Below are positions 26,095 through 33,262 of a stretch of DNA of 64,000 bases, one piece after another. How positions within the stretch are numbered: the first letter of the stretch is position 1; the number at the start of each line of letters is the position of its first letter. The notes below the pieces were generated by a model. The model did not search any database, was not told the origin of the DNA, and was given only the letters and a program-made list of their open reading frames with translations. This DNA comes from VXNE01 sp965203615 (GTDB lineage: Bacteria; Pseudomonadota; Gammaproteobacteria; Pseudomonadales; Azotimanducaceae), in contig OZ241900.1 of assembly GCA_965203615.1 (NCBI GenBank), forward strand, positions 1,488,001 through 1,552,000, in the 5' to 3' direction. The translations under genes and the position numbers were made by a program.

Positions 26095-26559
26095 ATGATC
26101 GAAGTTGGAGCCAATGCCCCGGACTTCACCCTCAGGAGCCATAGCGGCGAGGACGTAACGCTCAGCCAGTTCAGGGGCGACAAGTGGGTCGTCCTGCACA
26201 CCTTCCCCCTGGCCTTCACCGGCGGCTGAAGCAACCAGACCAACAACTTCAACCGTGCGTTGAATCAGTTTACGGACGCCGGCGCGGCGCTCATCGGAAT
26301 GAGCGTGGACTCCGCCCCATCGCTAAACGCCTGGTCCGTTTCCATGGGCGGCATGCGGCACCCGTTGCTCGCGGATTTCTGGCCCAAGGGCGGCGTCGCC
26401 CAATCGCTCGGGATCTTCAACGAGACAGCAGGCATCGTGAATCGCTCGGTGATCATCATCGATCCCGAAGGCGTCGTGCGGCACGCGGAAAGCTACACGA
26501 GATCGCTGCCCGACCCCGCGGACGCGGTGGCCAGGCTGGCGGAACTTCAGAGGGCCTGA
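26095..26559 (+). CDS. Selenocysteine-containing peroxiredoxin (in-frame TGA)
   Basis: 155 codons from an ATG with GGGAGGA upstream, interrupted only by TGA at 26227-26229 (codon 45). The first part is an AhpC/TSA N-terminus ('APDFTLRSHSGEDVTLSQFR', 'VVLHTFPLAFTGG'); the same frame continues with 'SNQTNNFNRALNQF' and 'IGMSVDSAPSLNAW' through to 'IDPEGVVRHAE'. The TGA falls precisely where homologues have the peroxidatic Cys (FTGxC), so U45 is predicted. Peroxiredoxin selenoproteins are known from marine metagenomes. A hairpin 18 bases after TGA is a plausible SECIS. Termination at TGA would give a useless 44-residue fragment. Confidence 0.8.
26248..26264 (+). promoter_or_regulatory. Candidate bacterial SECIS hairpin of the peroxiredoxin
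   Basis: TTCAAC-CGTGC-GTTGAA: six perfect pairs with a five-base loop containing GU, starting 18 bases after the TGA. The loop G is about 26 bases downstream of TGA, within the window known for SelB-dependent elements. It lies inside the coding frame, as bacterial SECIS elements do. Confidence 0.55.
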
Positions 26560-26630
26560 CCTTCGGCGAGGGGGTTGGGCGAAGACCCTAAGCCGCGCCG
26601 GAACCAACCACCATCACGGACTAGAGTGAA

Positions 26631-27806
26631 ATGACCGTTTTCGGAAAAGACGAAGCTGCAGTGCGGAAGTTCGGAGCAAGCATGCCAGCTCCGGAATTCG
26701 GTGAGAGCAGCTTCAATGAACCAAAGCCGCTAGATCTTGCCAAGGTGGCCATTGTCACCACTGCCGCGCTTTACCGAGAAGGCGGGGATGGTTATGAACT
26801 TGGTGACAGTGACTTTCACTATGAAACCTTGCCCAGACACGCCAGGGATCTGGCGCTCGGACATCATAGCGTCAACTTTGACCGAGGCGGTTTCGCTGCC
26901 GATATCAATGTGGTTTATCCAATTGATCGCCTTCAGGAACTTGCTGAAGAGGCGATCATCGGTGAAGTGGCGGAAAACCACTACGCTTTCGCCGGTAACC
27001 AATCAGACACCGTATCGGAGATTCGCCTGGACTCGGGGCCGCGTTGCGCCAAAGAGATGCTCAAGGAGGGCGTCGACGTTGTATTGCTGACAGGTACCTG
27101 ACCCCTTTGTCCGCGTACCTTGTGTACGCTAGCGCACGTCTTTGAGTCAGCAGGGCTTGCAACCGTCGTCATCACTCCAATGAGAGAATTGGCGGAACGA
27201 ATGAACACTCCCAGAACCCTCCACACGGATTTCCCGGTAGGTCTGTCACTGGGAAAACCAAGGGACAAGAAGTTCCAGTACGAGGTTTTGCAAGCTGCAT
27301 TTGATTTGCTGGAGGAACCCGAGGGTCCGATTGTCAGGGAGTTTCCGGTTAGCATAAGCTCGACAGGGAACGAGCCACTGGTTTGTTCACTCCCTCCAAG
27401 AACAAACGCTGAACTGCACCCCGCCGTAGATGAAGCCCAAGCTTTGAAGTCGGCCTATGACCGCGCGTACCAAAAGAACAAGAGAACCTCTGTAGGAATG
27501 AAAATCACCGCTGAGCAAGTTCCCGAAGCGGTGGAGAGATTCGTGAGAATCGTCGAGGGTGAACACTGGGACGAAGTCGGATTTCCACCTCGGTCGATGT
27601 ATGGAACGGTCCACGACATACGATGCTACTACGAAGAACTGGGCTGTGAATTGGCAGAGGGTCCTATAGGCCCGTGGGCAACCGAGGAATGGTTCTACGA
27701 TAGAACCGAGGCCGGCCAGATCATTTTGAGGGCACGACGGGCGATGCGAGATAAAGGTGCGGATCAATCGACTTGGTTCGGCCTGGCTCCAGCGGGTAGG
27801 GAGTAA
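26631..27806 (+). CDS. GrdB-like selenoprotein B family protein (in-frame TGA)
   Basis: 392 codons with a single in-frame TGA at 27099-27101 (codon 157). The first part contains 'ARDLALGHHSVNFDRGGFAA' and 'DINVVYPIDRLQELAEEAII', typical of the glycine/sarcosine/betaine reductase component B family. It reaches 'VDVVLLTGT', then TGA, then 'PLCPRTLCTLAHVFESAGLA'. The TGA sits at the first position of the family's UxxC/CxxC motif (U157, Cys160). The remainder ('TLHTDFPVGLSLGKPRDKKF') is also family-typical. Anaerobic GrdB needs GrdA/C/D partners, none of which is present, so this standalone branch probably does different thiol/selenol chemistry. Confidence 0.8.
27113..27129 (+). promoter_or_regulatory. 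Candidate bacterial SECIS hairpin of the GrdB-like gene
   Basis: GCGTAC-CTTGT-GTACGC: six perfect pairs and a five-base loop ending in GU, beginning 11 bases after the TGA. It has the same stem and loop length as the element in the peroxiredoxin gene about 0.9 kb upstream, despite unrelated sequence. Confidence 0.55.
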
Positions 27807-27863
27807 CAACAGGCAGAGCTGACTGGCGCCGCGCGGCAATGAATCGTCAGTTCCCGGAGTAAT

Positions 27864-29048
27864 CTACTCTCCCTGCACGCGGCGGTAGGCCTCGTCACCA
27901 ACTTCGCGGGCTATCGCCTCGCCCAATTCATGGGCCGACAGAATAGAAGACCGGATCAATTCCGGCGTCACGGTCATCGGCATGTTGTGCATGATGGGAA
28001 CTGCAATCGCGGCCTCTGTTACCGTATCAATGTCCTCGTTGTCCTCCTTCGTTAAGGACAACTGACCGAGATGTATCGGCAGACCAACCCGTGCAAAAAA
28101 TTCAGCCGCTTTTCTCGCGTCCTGGTTCTCCTCCATCACCAAATGCGCCAGTGTTCCCATGGCGACCATCTCGCCATGTAGGTAATTGTCATGAACCTCC
28201 TTGAGGTGGGTATAGGCCACAGCGATAGCATGGGCTGCCGCGCAACCACCACTCTCAAAACCGATACCACTGATCAGGGTGTTGGCTTCCACAACCCGCT
28301 CCAGTGCGTCGTCGCAACGATTCGCGACAACCGAGGCACTCGCCGCAACGCCATATTCGTAGAGCGTGTGCGCGCATGTCTCGCCCATGGCGGCACACGC
28401 AAGCGTTGGGCGCGAACCTACGCAGTTTCTTCCTTTCGGATTGGCGAGGCACGCTTTGGCCTCATACCAGGTAGCCATGGCATCGCCCATACCGGCTACC
28501 AGAAATCTCTCGGATGCTTTGGCGACCACCCCGGTATCCACTACCACCAATGCAGGACTATCGGGGAAGTACTCCACGCCGTTTTGCACGCCTTCCGGAG
28601 AATACATAACAGACAGTGCTGAACAGGGAGCGTCGTTGGACGCCAGGGTCGGAACAATCACCACGGGAATATCCAACCGATAGGCGATGCACTTTCCCGC
28701 ATCCACGCACTTGCCACCACCAACAGCTATGAGACAGTCAATGTCTTCACCTTTGAGCACTTCCACCTGGTTGTCGACTTCTTCCACCGAGCACTCACCA
28801 TTGAATGTCGTTGCAACCCCCGGAACGTTTCTTTGCCTCAGGCTGTCCATAACGCGTACGCCTTCAGCCCCATGACCGCGACTGGAGGCCAGCACACCCG
28901 CTCGCTGAGAACCAAGCAGCGACATATATCTGCCCAGATGGTCGATGACGCCTTCACCCTGGATATAACGCTGAGGTGCGATCATCACGCGAGGGACGGA
29001 CTCTCCGTCGGTAAAAATCTGCCCGGGTGAATATGGATCACTAGCCAT
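27864..29048 (-). CDS. Iron-containing / glycerol-dehydrogenase-like oxidoreductase
   Basis: 394 residues from the ATG at 29048; a TTG at 29069 would add seven. NAD-binding 'DCLIAVGGGKCVDAGKCIA' and 'PVVIVPTLASNDAPCSALSV' are GldA-family motifs. Metal ligands are visible in 'GMGDAMATWYEA' (Asp), 'AAAHAIAVAY' (His) and 'DNYLHGEMVA' (His). Such enzymes oxidise polyols such as glycerol with NAD+ using Zn or Fe. It converges on the GrdB-like gene. The specific substrate is uncertain; hydroxyacetone-type substrates are only one possibility. Confidence 0.85.
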   Translation of the reverse strand: MASDPYSPGQIFTDGESVPRVMIAPQRYIQGEGVIDHLGRYMSLLGSQRAGVLASSRGHGAEGVRVMDSLRQRNVPGVATTFNGECSVEEVDNQVEVLKGEDIDCLIAVGGGKCVDAGKCIAYRLDIPVVIVPTLASNDAPCSALSVMYSPEGVQNGVEYFPDSPALVVVDTGVVAKASERFLVAGMGDAMATWYEAKACLANPKGRNCVGSRPTLACAAMGETCAHTLYEYGVAASASVVANRCDDALERVVEANTLISGIGFESGGCAAAHAIAVAYTHLKEVHDNYLHGEMVAMGTLAHLVMEENQDARKAAEFFARVGLPIHLGQLSLTKEDNEDIDTVTEAAIAVPIMHNMPMTVTPELIRSSILSAHELGEAIAREVGDEAYRRVQGE

Positions 29049-29244
29049 GCCCAAACTCTTGTCGCTCAAGCGGAAGGGCCACTATAGATGACGGTCTCAA
29101 CCTCGCGCAACGGTCGATACAATCAGTTCGGTATCCGCGACGTATCAACTTCGATATCGAGAGCGATCCTCGGACACCCAATTCGTATCCAGGTCCGAGT
29201 CCGCCCAGACCGCAAGACCCTGCAAACTGCAGGCGAATCAAAAT

Positions 29245-30237
29245 CTAGAAGACTGGCGCGTCAGCAACCCATACTTCTGGCGAAGAAAGCCACTTTTTGT
29301 CTCCAAAAGTGGTGCCTTCCTGCGTACGTCCATCCCATCCACCGATCACGTACAGTCTACCGTCGAGAATTCTGGATGCTGGAGACGACATTGGCTTGGG
29401 AAGTTCAGCAGTAAGTTCCCATTCTCCGCCTTCTACCAGAGTCAAGAGATTCGCGCAGAAGCCCTTCCTCCCACCATCTGGTGTCGTATGCCCGGCTGCC
29501 ATATAAATTCTATCCTCGTAGACAAACGTAGCACCTTCAGAATGAGAGTGACCGTAGGGCAATGAAGGGCCCTCCTGCCAAGTATCCGACTCAGGATCGT
29601 AGATATCTACCCGCGCCTGATCAATCTGCGCACTGTCATGATGTAACTGACCACCAATAACAAATATTTTTCCGTCCAATACAACGCTACCATGCTGGTT
29701 CCGCGGCAGGGGAATAGGCGCAGCATCGCGCCATCGCCCTTGGCCTGTTTGCGACCATTCCTCGAGATCGAATACCCAGTGTTGTTCACTGTCTGTATCC
29801 CTGTCCTCCATTAGCCCACTGATATAGTGCAAGGTCGAACCGATACGCTCAAGAGCTCCAGCCCCGCGCTTTTCCGGCAAAAGTGGTGCCGCCATGTAGC
29901 GGTCGAGGTTTGGGTCAAACTGCCACACTTCTGCAATTATGTGGTCTTTTTCCGGACCCACTAACATGCCAGGCTTGTCTTTCATTCCGCCGGCAAACCA
30001 GATCGTTCCGTCATGTTCAACCAGATTTACATGAGAAATGGCACTGGGCAGGTCCTGTAGCTGTGTCCAGCCGCCATCTGCAGGATCAAATAGATCCACG
30101 CGTTTACTTGAAGTGACGAAATCTTCGTAGCCGCCGAGTACAACAAGTTTGCCATCGAGTACCAGGCTAGCAGGTTCCCAGTGGCCAACCGGCATATCGT
30201 CCAGTTGCTGCCACTTCAAGCTCTGAGATGCTTTCAT
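29245..30237 (-). CDS. Kelch-repeat beta-propeller protein
   Basis: 330 residues with about six kelch units, each with the Gly-Gly and spaced aromatic pattern: 'LVLDGKLVVLGGYEDF', 'GTIWFAGGMKDK', 'VVLDGKIFVIGGQLHHD', 'DRIYMAAGHTTPDGG', 'RILDGRLYVIGGWDG'. No signal peptide, so it is probably cytosolic. Propellers of this type bind proteins or act as sialate/sugar mutarotases and oxidases; no catalytic residues can be recognised here. It is transcribed divergently from the SDR gene. Confidence 0.82.
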   Translation of the reverse strand: MKASQSLKWQQLDDMPVGHWEPASLVLDGKLVVLGGYEDFVTSSKRVDLFDPADGGWTQLQDLPSAISHVNLVEHDGTIWFAGGMKDKPGMLVGPEKDHIIAEVWQFDPNLDRYMAAPLLPEKRGAGALERIGSTLHYISGLMEDRDTDSEQHWVFDLEEWSQTGQGRWRDAAPIPLPRNQHGSVVLDGKIFVIGGQLHHDSAQIDQARVDIYDPESDTWQEGPSLPYGHSHSEGATFVYEDRIYMAAGHTTPDGGRKGFCANLLTLVEGGEWELTAELPKPMSSPASRILDGRLYVIGGWDGRTQEGTTFGDKKWLSSPEVWVADAPVF

Positions 30238-30396
30238 TGAATTCGTTCCGTCCGACCGTGAGAATAGTGCGTGATTCGATAACGCGCGGCGCGCATGGAT
30301 GGTAACCTTCTCAGCTAAAATGCACTAGTTGATCTCAAGAAATACAATAGTTCGCGCCTCCCAGGACGGAAGCGCGAGTCAAATAGGGCACTCTGC

Positions 30397-31191
30397 ATGA
30401 AGAACTTGAAAGGCAAAACAGCGTTTATCACCGGCGGCTCTACAGGTATTGGTTTTGGCATGGCTACAGTCTTCGCCCGTGCGGGAATGAATGTCGCTAT
30501 CACCGATATTCGTGATGAACAACTTGCCATCGCAAAGAAAGAACTGAAGACTATCACCGACAACGTGGTCACGTTTAACGTTGACTCGACCGATATCGGC
30601 GCTATGGAGAACGCAGCCAATGAACTGGAGAAATTCTTCGGTCCGCTGCACGTACTTTGTAACAACGCGGGAATACCTGGAGGAGGATCAAGGATACTGG
30701 AAACTGACGACGCACAATGGCGACGGGTTTTCGATGTCAATTTCTTTGGGCCAATCAACGGAATCAACGTGTTCCTGCCACGCATGGTCGATCATGGAGA
30801 GGAAGGACACATCGTCAATACCGCTTCATTCGCTGGCATCCACGGCCATGGGCATCAGACGGCCTACGGTAGCAGCAAGTTTGCCGTGGTCGGCATGTCC
30901 GAGTTTTTGAGAAACGACCTTGCGGATACGAACATTTCCGTCTCGGTGCTTTGTCCTCACCTTGTAGATACGCCTATTACTCGAGCATTCAAAGAAAGAG
31001 CGCCCAAAGATGTGGCTACCATGATTTCAGCCATGGCCGTGCCAGCAGAAACGGTTGGCTCTCAAGTCATGAGAGCAATATTGACTGACGAGTTTTACGT
31101 CTTTTGTGATGGTACACACACGCGTAGCATGCTTGAGACGCGTTGCAGGGATATGATCGCCGCAATGGACAGGCAATTTCCGAAAGAGTGA
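30397..31191 (+). CDS. Short-chain dehydrogenase/reductase (SDR)
   Basis: 264 residues. Classical SDR motifs are all present: cofactor loop 'TGGSTGIG' (about 13-20), 'CNNAGIPGG', the catalytic Ser region 'IVNTASFAGI' and catalytic 'YGSSK' (Tyr and Lys). The Asp in 'ITDIRD' after strand 2 suggests NAD(H) preference. C-terminal substrate loops are not diagnostic. It lies downstream of a divergent promoter region shared with the kelch gene and next to a GldA-like dehydrogenase, so alcohol or polyol oxidation is a reasonable guess. Confidence 0.88.
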   Translation: MKNLKGKTAFITGGSTGIGFGMATVFARAGMNVAITDIRDEQLAIAKKELKTITDNVVTFNVDSTDIGAMENAANELEKFFGPLHVLCNNAGIPGGGSRILETDDAQWRRVFDVNFFGPINGINVFLPRMVDHGEEGHIVNTASFAGIHGHGHQTAYGSSKFAVVGMSEFLRNDLADTNISVSVLCPHLVDTPITRAFKERAPKDVATMISAMAVPAETVGSQVMRAILTDEFYVFCDGTHTRSMLETRCRDMIAAMDRQFPKE

Positions 31192-31204
31192 ACATTATAC
31201 GGTT

Positions 31205-31407
31205 ATAAGGGCAAGGACCCGGCTGGTCCCGCATCCCATCTCAGATCGCACGGATGAAGAACTGCATGCCTTGGCCTCAGTCAATGTGGATGGGATCATC
31301 GCCGCCCTGACCGACCAGGGCAGAGCATCCTCGGCGCGGATTACATGCTGCACCCGAGCCGCTGGAGCCTGGTGATTCGTACTGATCGCAAACTACAGTT
31401 ACAGCGT
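31205..31407 (+). pseudogene. Gene remnants after the SDR
   Basis: Without a start codon, one frame reads 'RLVPHPISDRTDEELHALAS' followed by 'VNVDGIIAALTDQG', like the C-terminus of a complete protein. It then shifts to another frame, 'ILGADYMLHPSRWSLVIR'. The first fragment resembles the end of UGSC-family proteins, another Sec/Cys family, but I recognise this only from the 'PHPI' plus helical pattern. It is likely debris from an insertion or deletion. Confidence 0.3.
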
Positions 31408-32472
31408 TGAGAAGAAATCCCAGATAACTTCTGTGGCCTTGATGCCGGAATGATCTTTGTACCCTTTTTTGCCAAGGTCACCACCAGGCCATGCATGATC
31501 ATGGTTCTCAATTCGGTAGTAGCGAACTTCCGCACCGCCTCTTTTGGGATTGTAAAGCGTCAACGTCGTATTGTCGGTTACCTTGAACTTTTCTGTGGTC
31601 ACGGAACCGTTAAGGTCTGCAAAGTACGCTACGAGATCCTGCGCGCCAGGCGAAGCTGATTTGCCACCACCGCCCCGGTTACCCGCGATAGGAACCAGAC
31701 CGTCCTCGGCACCATGGATATGAAGAAGAGGTTTGGGGCCACCAGGTGCACATTTCCGGAAGACCTGAGCATTGGCCAACCCTGCAACGGGAGCCGCCGC
31801 CTTGAAGACTTCTCCAGCCTGGCACATGAGTGTATAACTCATGTAACCACCATTGGAGAAACCGGTAACAAATGTCTTCTCTGGATCCAGGTTATATTTA
31901 TTTTGCAGAAACTCTGCAAGTGCCGACAGGTACTCAACGTCGCTCTGGCCTCGATACTTGCTGTCCTCATTGTCATCATTCCAACGAACAATGCCGCCAG
32001 TCAGCATGCCGTTCCTGCAAACCATATCCAGACCCATGTAGTTATAGCCTTCTCCTTCTTCGCAGGTTTCGTCGTTCCCGCTCTTGCCTTTCTTGCCTGA
32101 ATCTCTTTTCTTTCCCAGGTCATCTTTCTTTCCCTTGTCGTCTTTCACGCCATCAGACTTTCCATAGCTACCACTAATGACTATGTCTTTGACAAGGGCC
32201 TGCGGTTGAACCACGAAAAAACCGTGTTCCTCTGCCAGATCATTGAAGCCCACCCGATAAGACCAGGTGCTACTGGAGCCCATGCCATGCAGGACAAAGA
32301 CCAGCGGGGCGTTGTCAGCCAGGTTCTTTGGCCGATACATCTTGTAGGTTCTATCGACATCTCCATGTGTAAATACATGGTCTTCACCTGCCGCATTTTC
32401 CTTCCCATTGGCTGAAACCAGAACCAGAGCCAGAAAAGTTGCAACCAACACTCTCGGAACCATCAATTTCAT
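31399..32472 (-). CDS. Secreted PHB-depolymerase/feruloyl-esterase-like hydrolase (LpqC type)
   Basis: 357 residues from the ATG at 32472, giving a signal peptide 'MKLMVPRVLVATFLALVLVS'. The alpha/beta-hydrolase core has 'PLVFVLHGMGSSSTWSYRVG' (oxyanion), nucleophile 'TGFSNGGYMSYTL', Asp in 'HIHGAEDGLVPIAG' and His in 'ENHDHAWPGG'. This is the polyhydroxybutyrate depolymerase/LpqC family, which cleaves ester polymers or feruloyl esters outside the cytoplasm. An unusual insert rich in Lys, Asp and Gly ('GVKDDKGKKDDLGKKRDSGK') lies between the oxyanion segment and the nucleophile and looks like a low-complexity expansion. Confidence 0.83.
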   Translation of the reverse strand: MKLMVPRVLVATFLALVLVSANGKENAAGEDHVFTHGDVDRTYKMYRPKNLADNAPLVFVLHGMGSSSTWSYRVGFNDLAEEHGFFVVQPQALVKDIVISGSYGKSDGVKDDKGKKDDLGKKRDSGKKGKSGNDETCEEGEGYNYMGLDMVCRNGMLTGGIVRWNDDNEDSKYRGQSDVEYLSALAEFLQNKYNLDPEKTFVTGFSNGGYMSYTLMCQAGEVFKAAAPVAGLANAQVFRKCAPGGPKPLLHIHGAEDGLVPIAGNRGGGGKSASPGAQDLVAYFADLNGSVTTEKFKVTDNTTLTLYNPKRGGAEVRYYRIENHDHAWPGGDLGKKGYKDHSGIKATEVIWDFFSTL

Positions 32473-32547
32473 CCTCTTTGAGCTAATGAACAATACGATT
32501 ATGGTCAAAATGAACCGAACAGCGCCTTCAAGCTGATGGCTGACCAG

Positions 32548-33012
32548 TCACAATGGGAGCGACAACCTTAAGTCTTGATTTTCAGCTGAGCCCAAGAAAT
32601 CCAGCTTGCCAACTGGCACACCTTTTGTTCGCAAAATGTCGTAAGCCGTGGCGGCATGAAAATAAAAACTGGGTAACGAGAACGACATCAGGAAGCCTTC
32701 GGCGGTAAAGGTCCACCAGGGCGTGCGTACTTCCTTGCCTGCCAATCCGTTTACCATCTCCGCGGTGAGTCGCTGCAGATCGGATCGCGCTTCGGCCACA
32801 AGATCCTGCGGTGCCTGGTAGTCCCAAGATCCTCCGGAGCTGGCGGACGCGTCGTTGGTATCTGCCGCACCAACAGCCGATTGCGCGCCGAACAGGCAGA
32901 CGATCGCAGCGATGGAAACGAAACGGGAACAAATGACCACCTTCTCACCGTGATACACGCGATCGATGAGCTTGGAGAGCTGCGCTTTGGCCTCCAAGAT
33001 GTCGACGATCAT
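32548..33012 (-). CDS. Chimeric ORF: antitoxin N-terminus, signal-like segment, DUF1993 C-terminus
   Basis: 154 residues in three parts. Residues 1-28 ('MIVDILEAKAQLSKLIDRVY', 'HGEKVVIC') are the N-terminus of a Phd/YefM antitoxin. Residues ~29-50 ('FVSIAAIVCLFGAQSAVGAA') look like a signal peptide that could not work internally. From about residue 64 the sequence is DUF1993-like and nearly identical to the C-terminal part of the protein at 36007-36516. Small indels relative to that copy change the frame at the junction and at the end ('GSAENQDLRLSLPL'). It is probably non-functional fusion debris, though it retains an intact frame and start. Confidence 0.6.
   Translation of the reverse strand: MIVDILEAKAQLSKLIDRVYHGEKVVICSRFVSIAAIVCLFGAQSAVGAADTNDASASSGGSWDYQAPQDLVAEARSDLQRLTAEMVNGLAGKEVRTPWWTFTAEGFLMSFSLPSFYFHAATAYDILRTKGVPVGKLDFLGSAENQDLRLSLPL
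32561..32848 (-). repeat. Direct repeat of part of the DUF1993 gene
   Basis: About 285 bp closely matching 35999-36283 in the same orientation, with scattered substitutions and a few indels. It covers the 3' part of the DUF1993 gene and its stop region. The pair flanks ~3.2 kb holding the DEAD-box helicase and DUF4143 ATPase. Confidence 0.8.
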
Positions 33013-33262
33013 ACGCCGCTCCCTCCAATTCTGACCATATCCGGTCTAGTTGGTCACATGCTACAGCACCATCGCAGATCGCCCACGGATCTCGGACCTC
33101 AACCGACCGCGCGTGGCCATGCGAAACCTGTCATACTCCCCAAACGCGCTTGATTGCCGCGCCCGGGTTTCCCAGAAGCAGGCGCCGACCGGCCAACCTG
33201 CACTATTTACTCCGCGCTGAATCACCTGTGTTGCTTCTTTCGGACAAGGAGTCCGTTTCTCT

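Noticed and set aside
26227..26229. TGA in the peroxiredoxin as a simple nonsense mutation
   Set aside because: It is the only interruption, sits exactly at the catalytic Cys position, and the adjacent gene has the same situation at its own catalytic Cys/Sec position; two such coincidences are unlikely.
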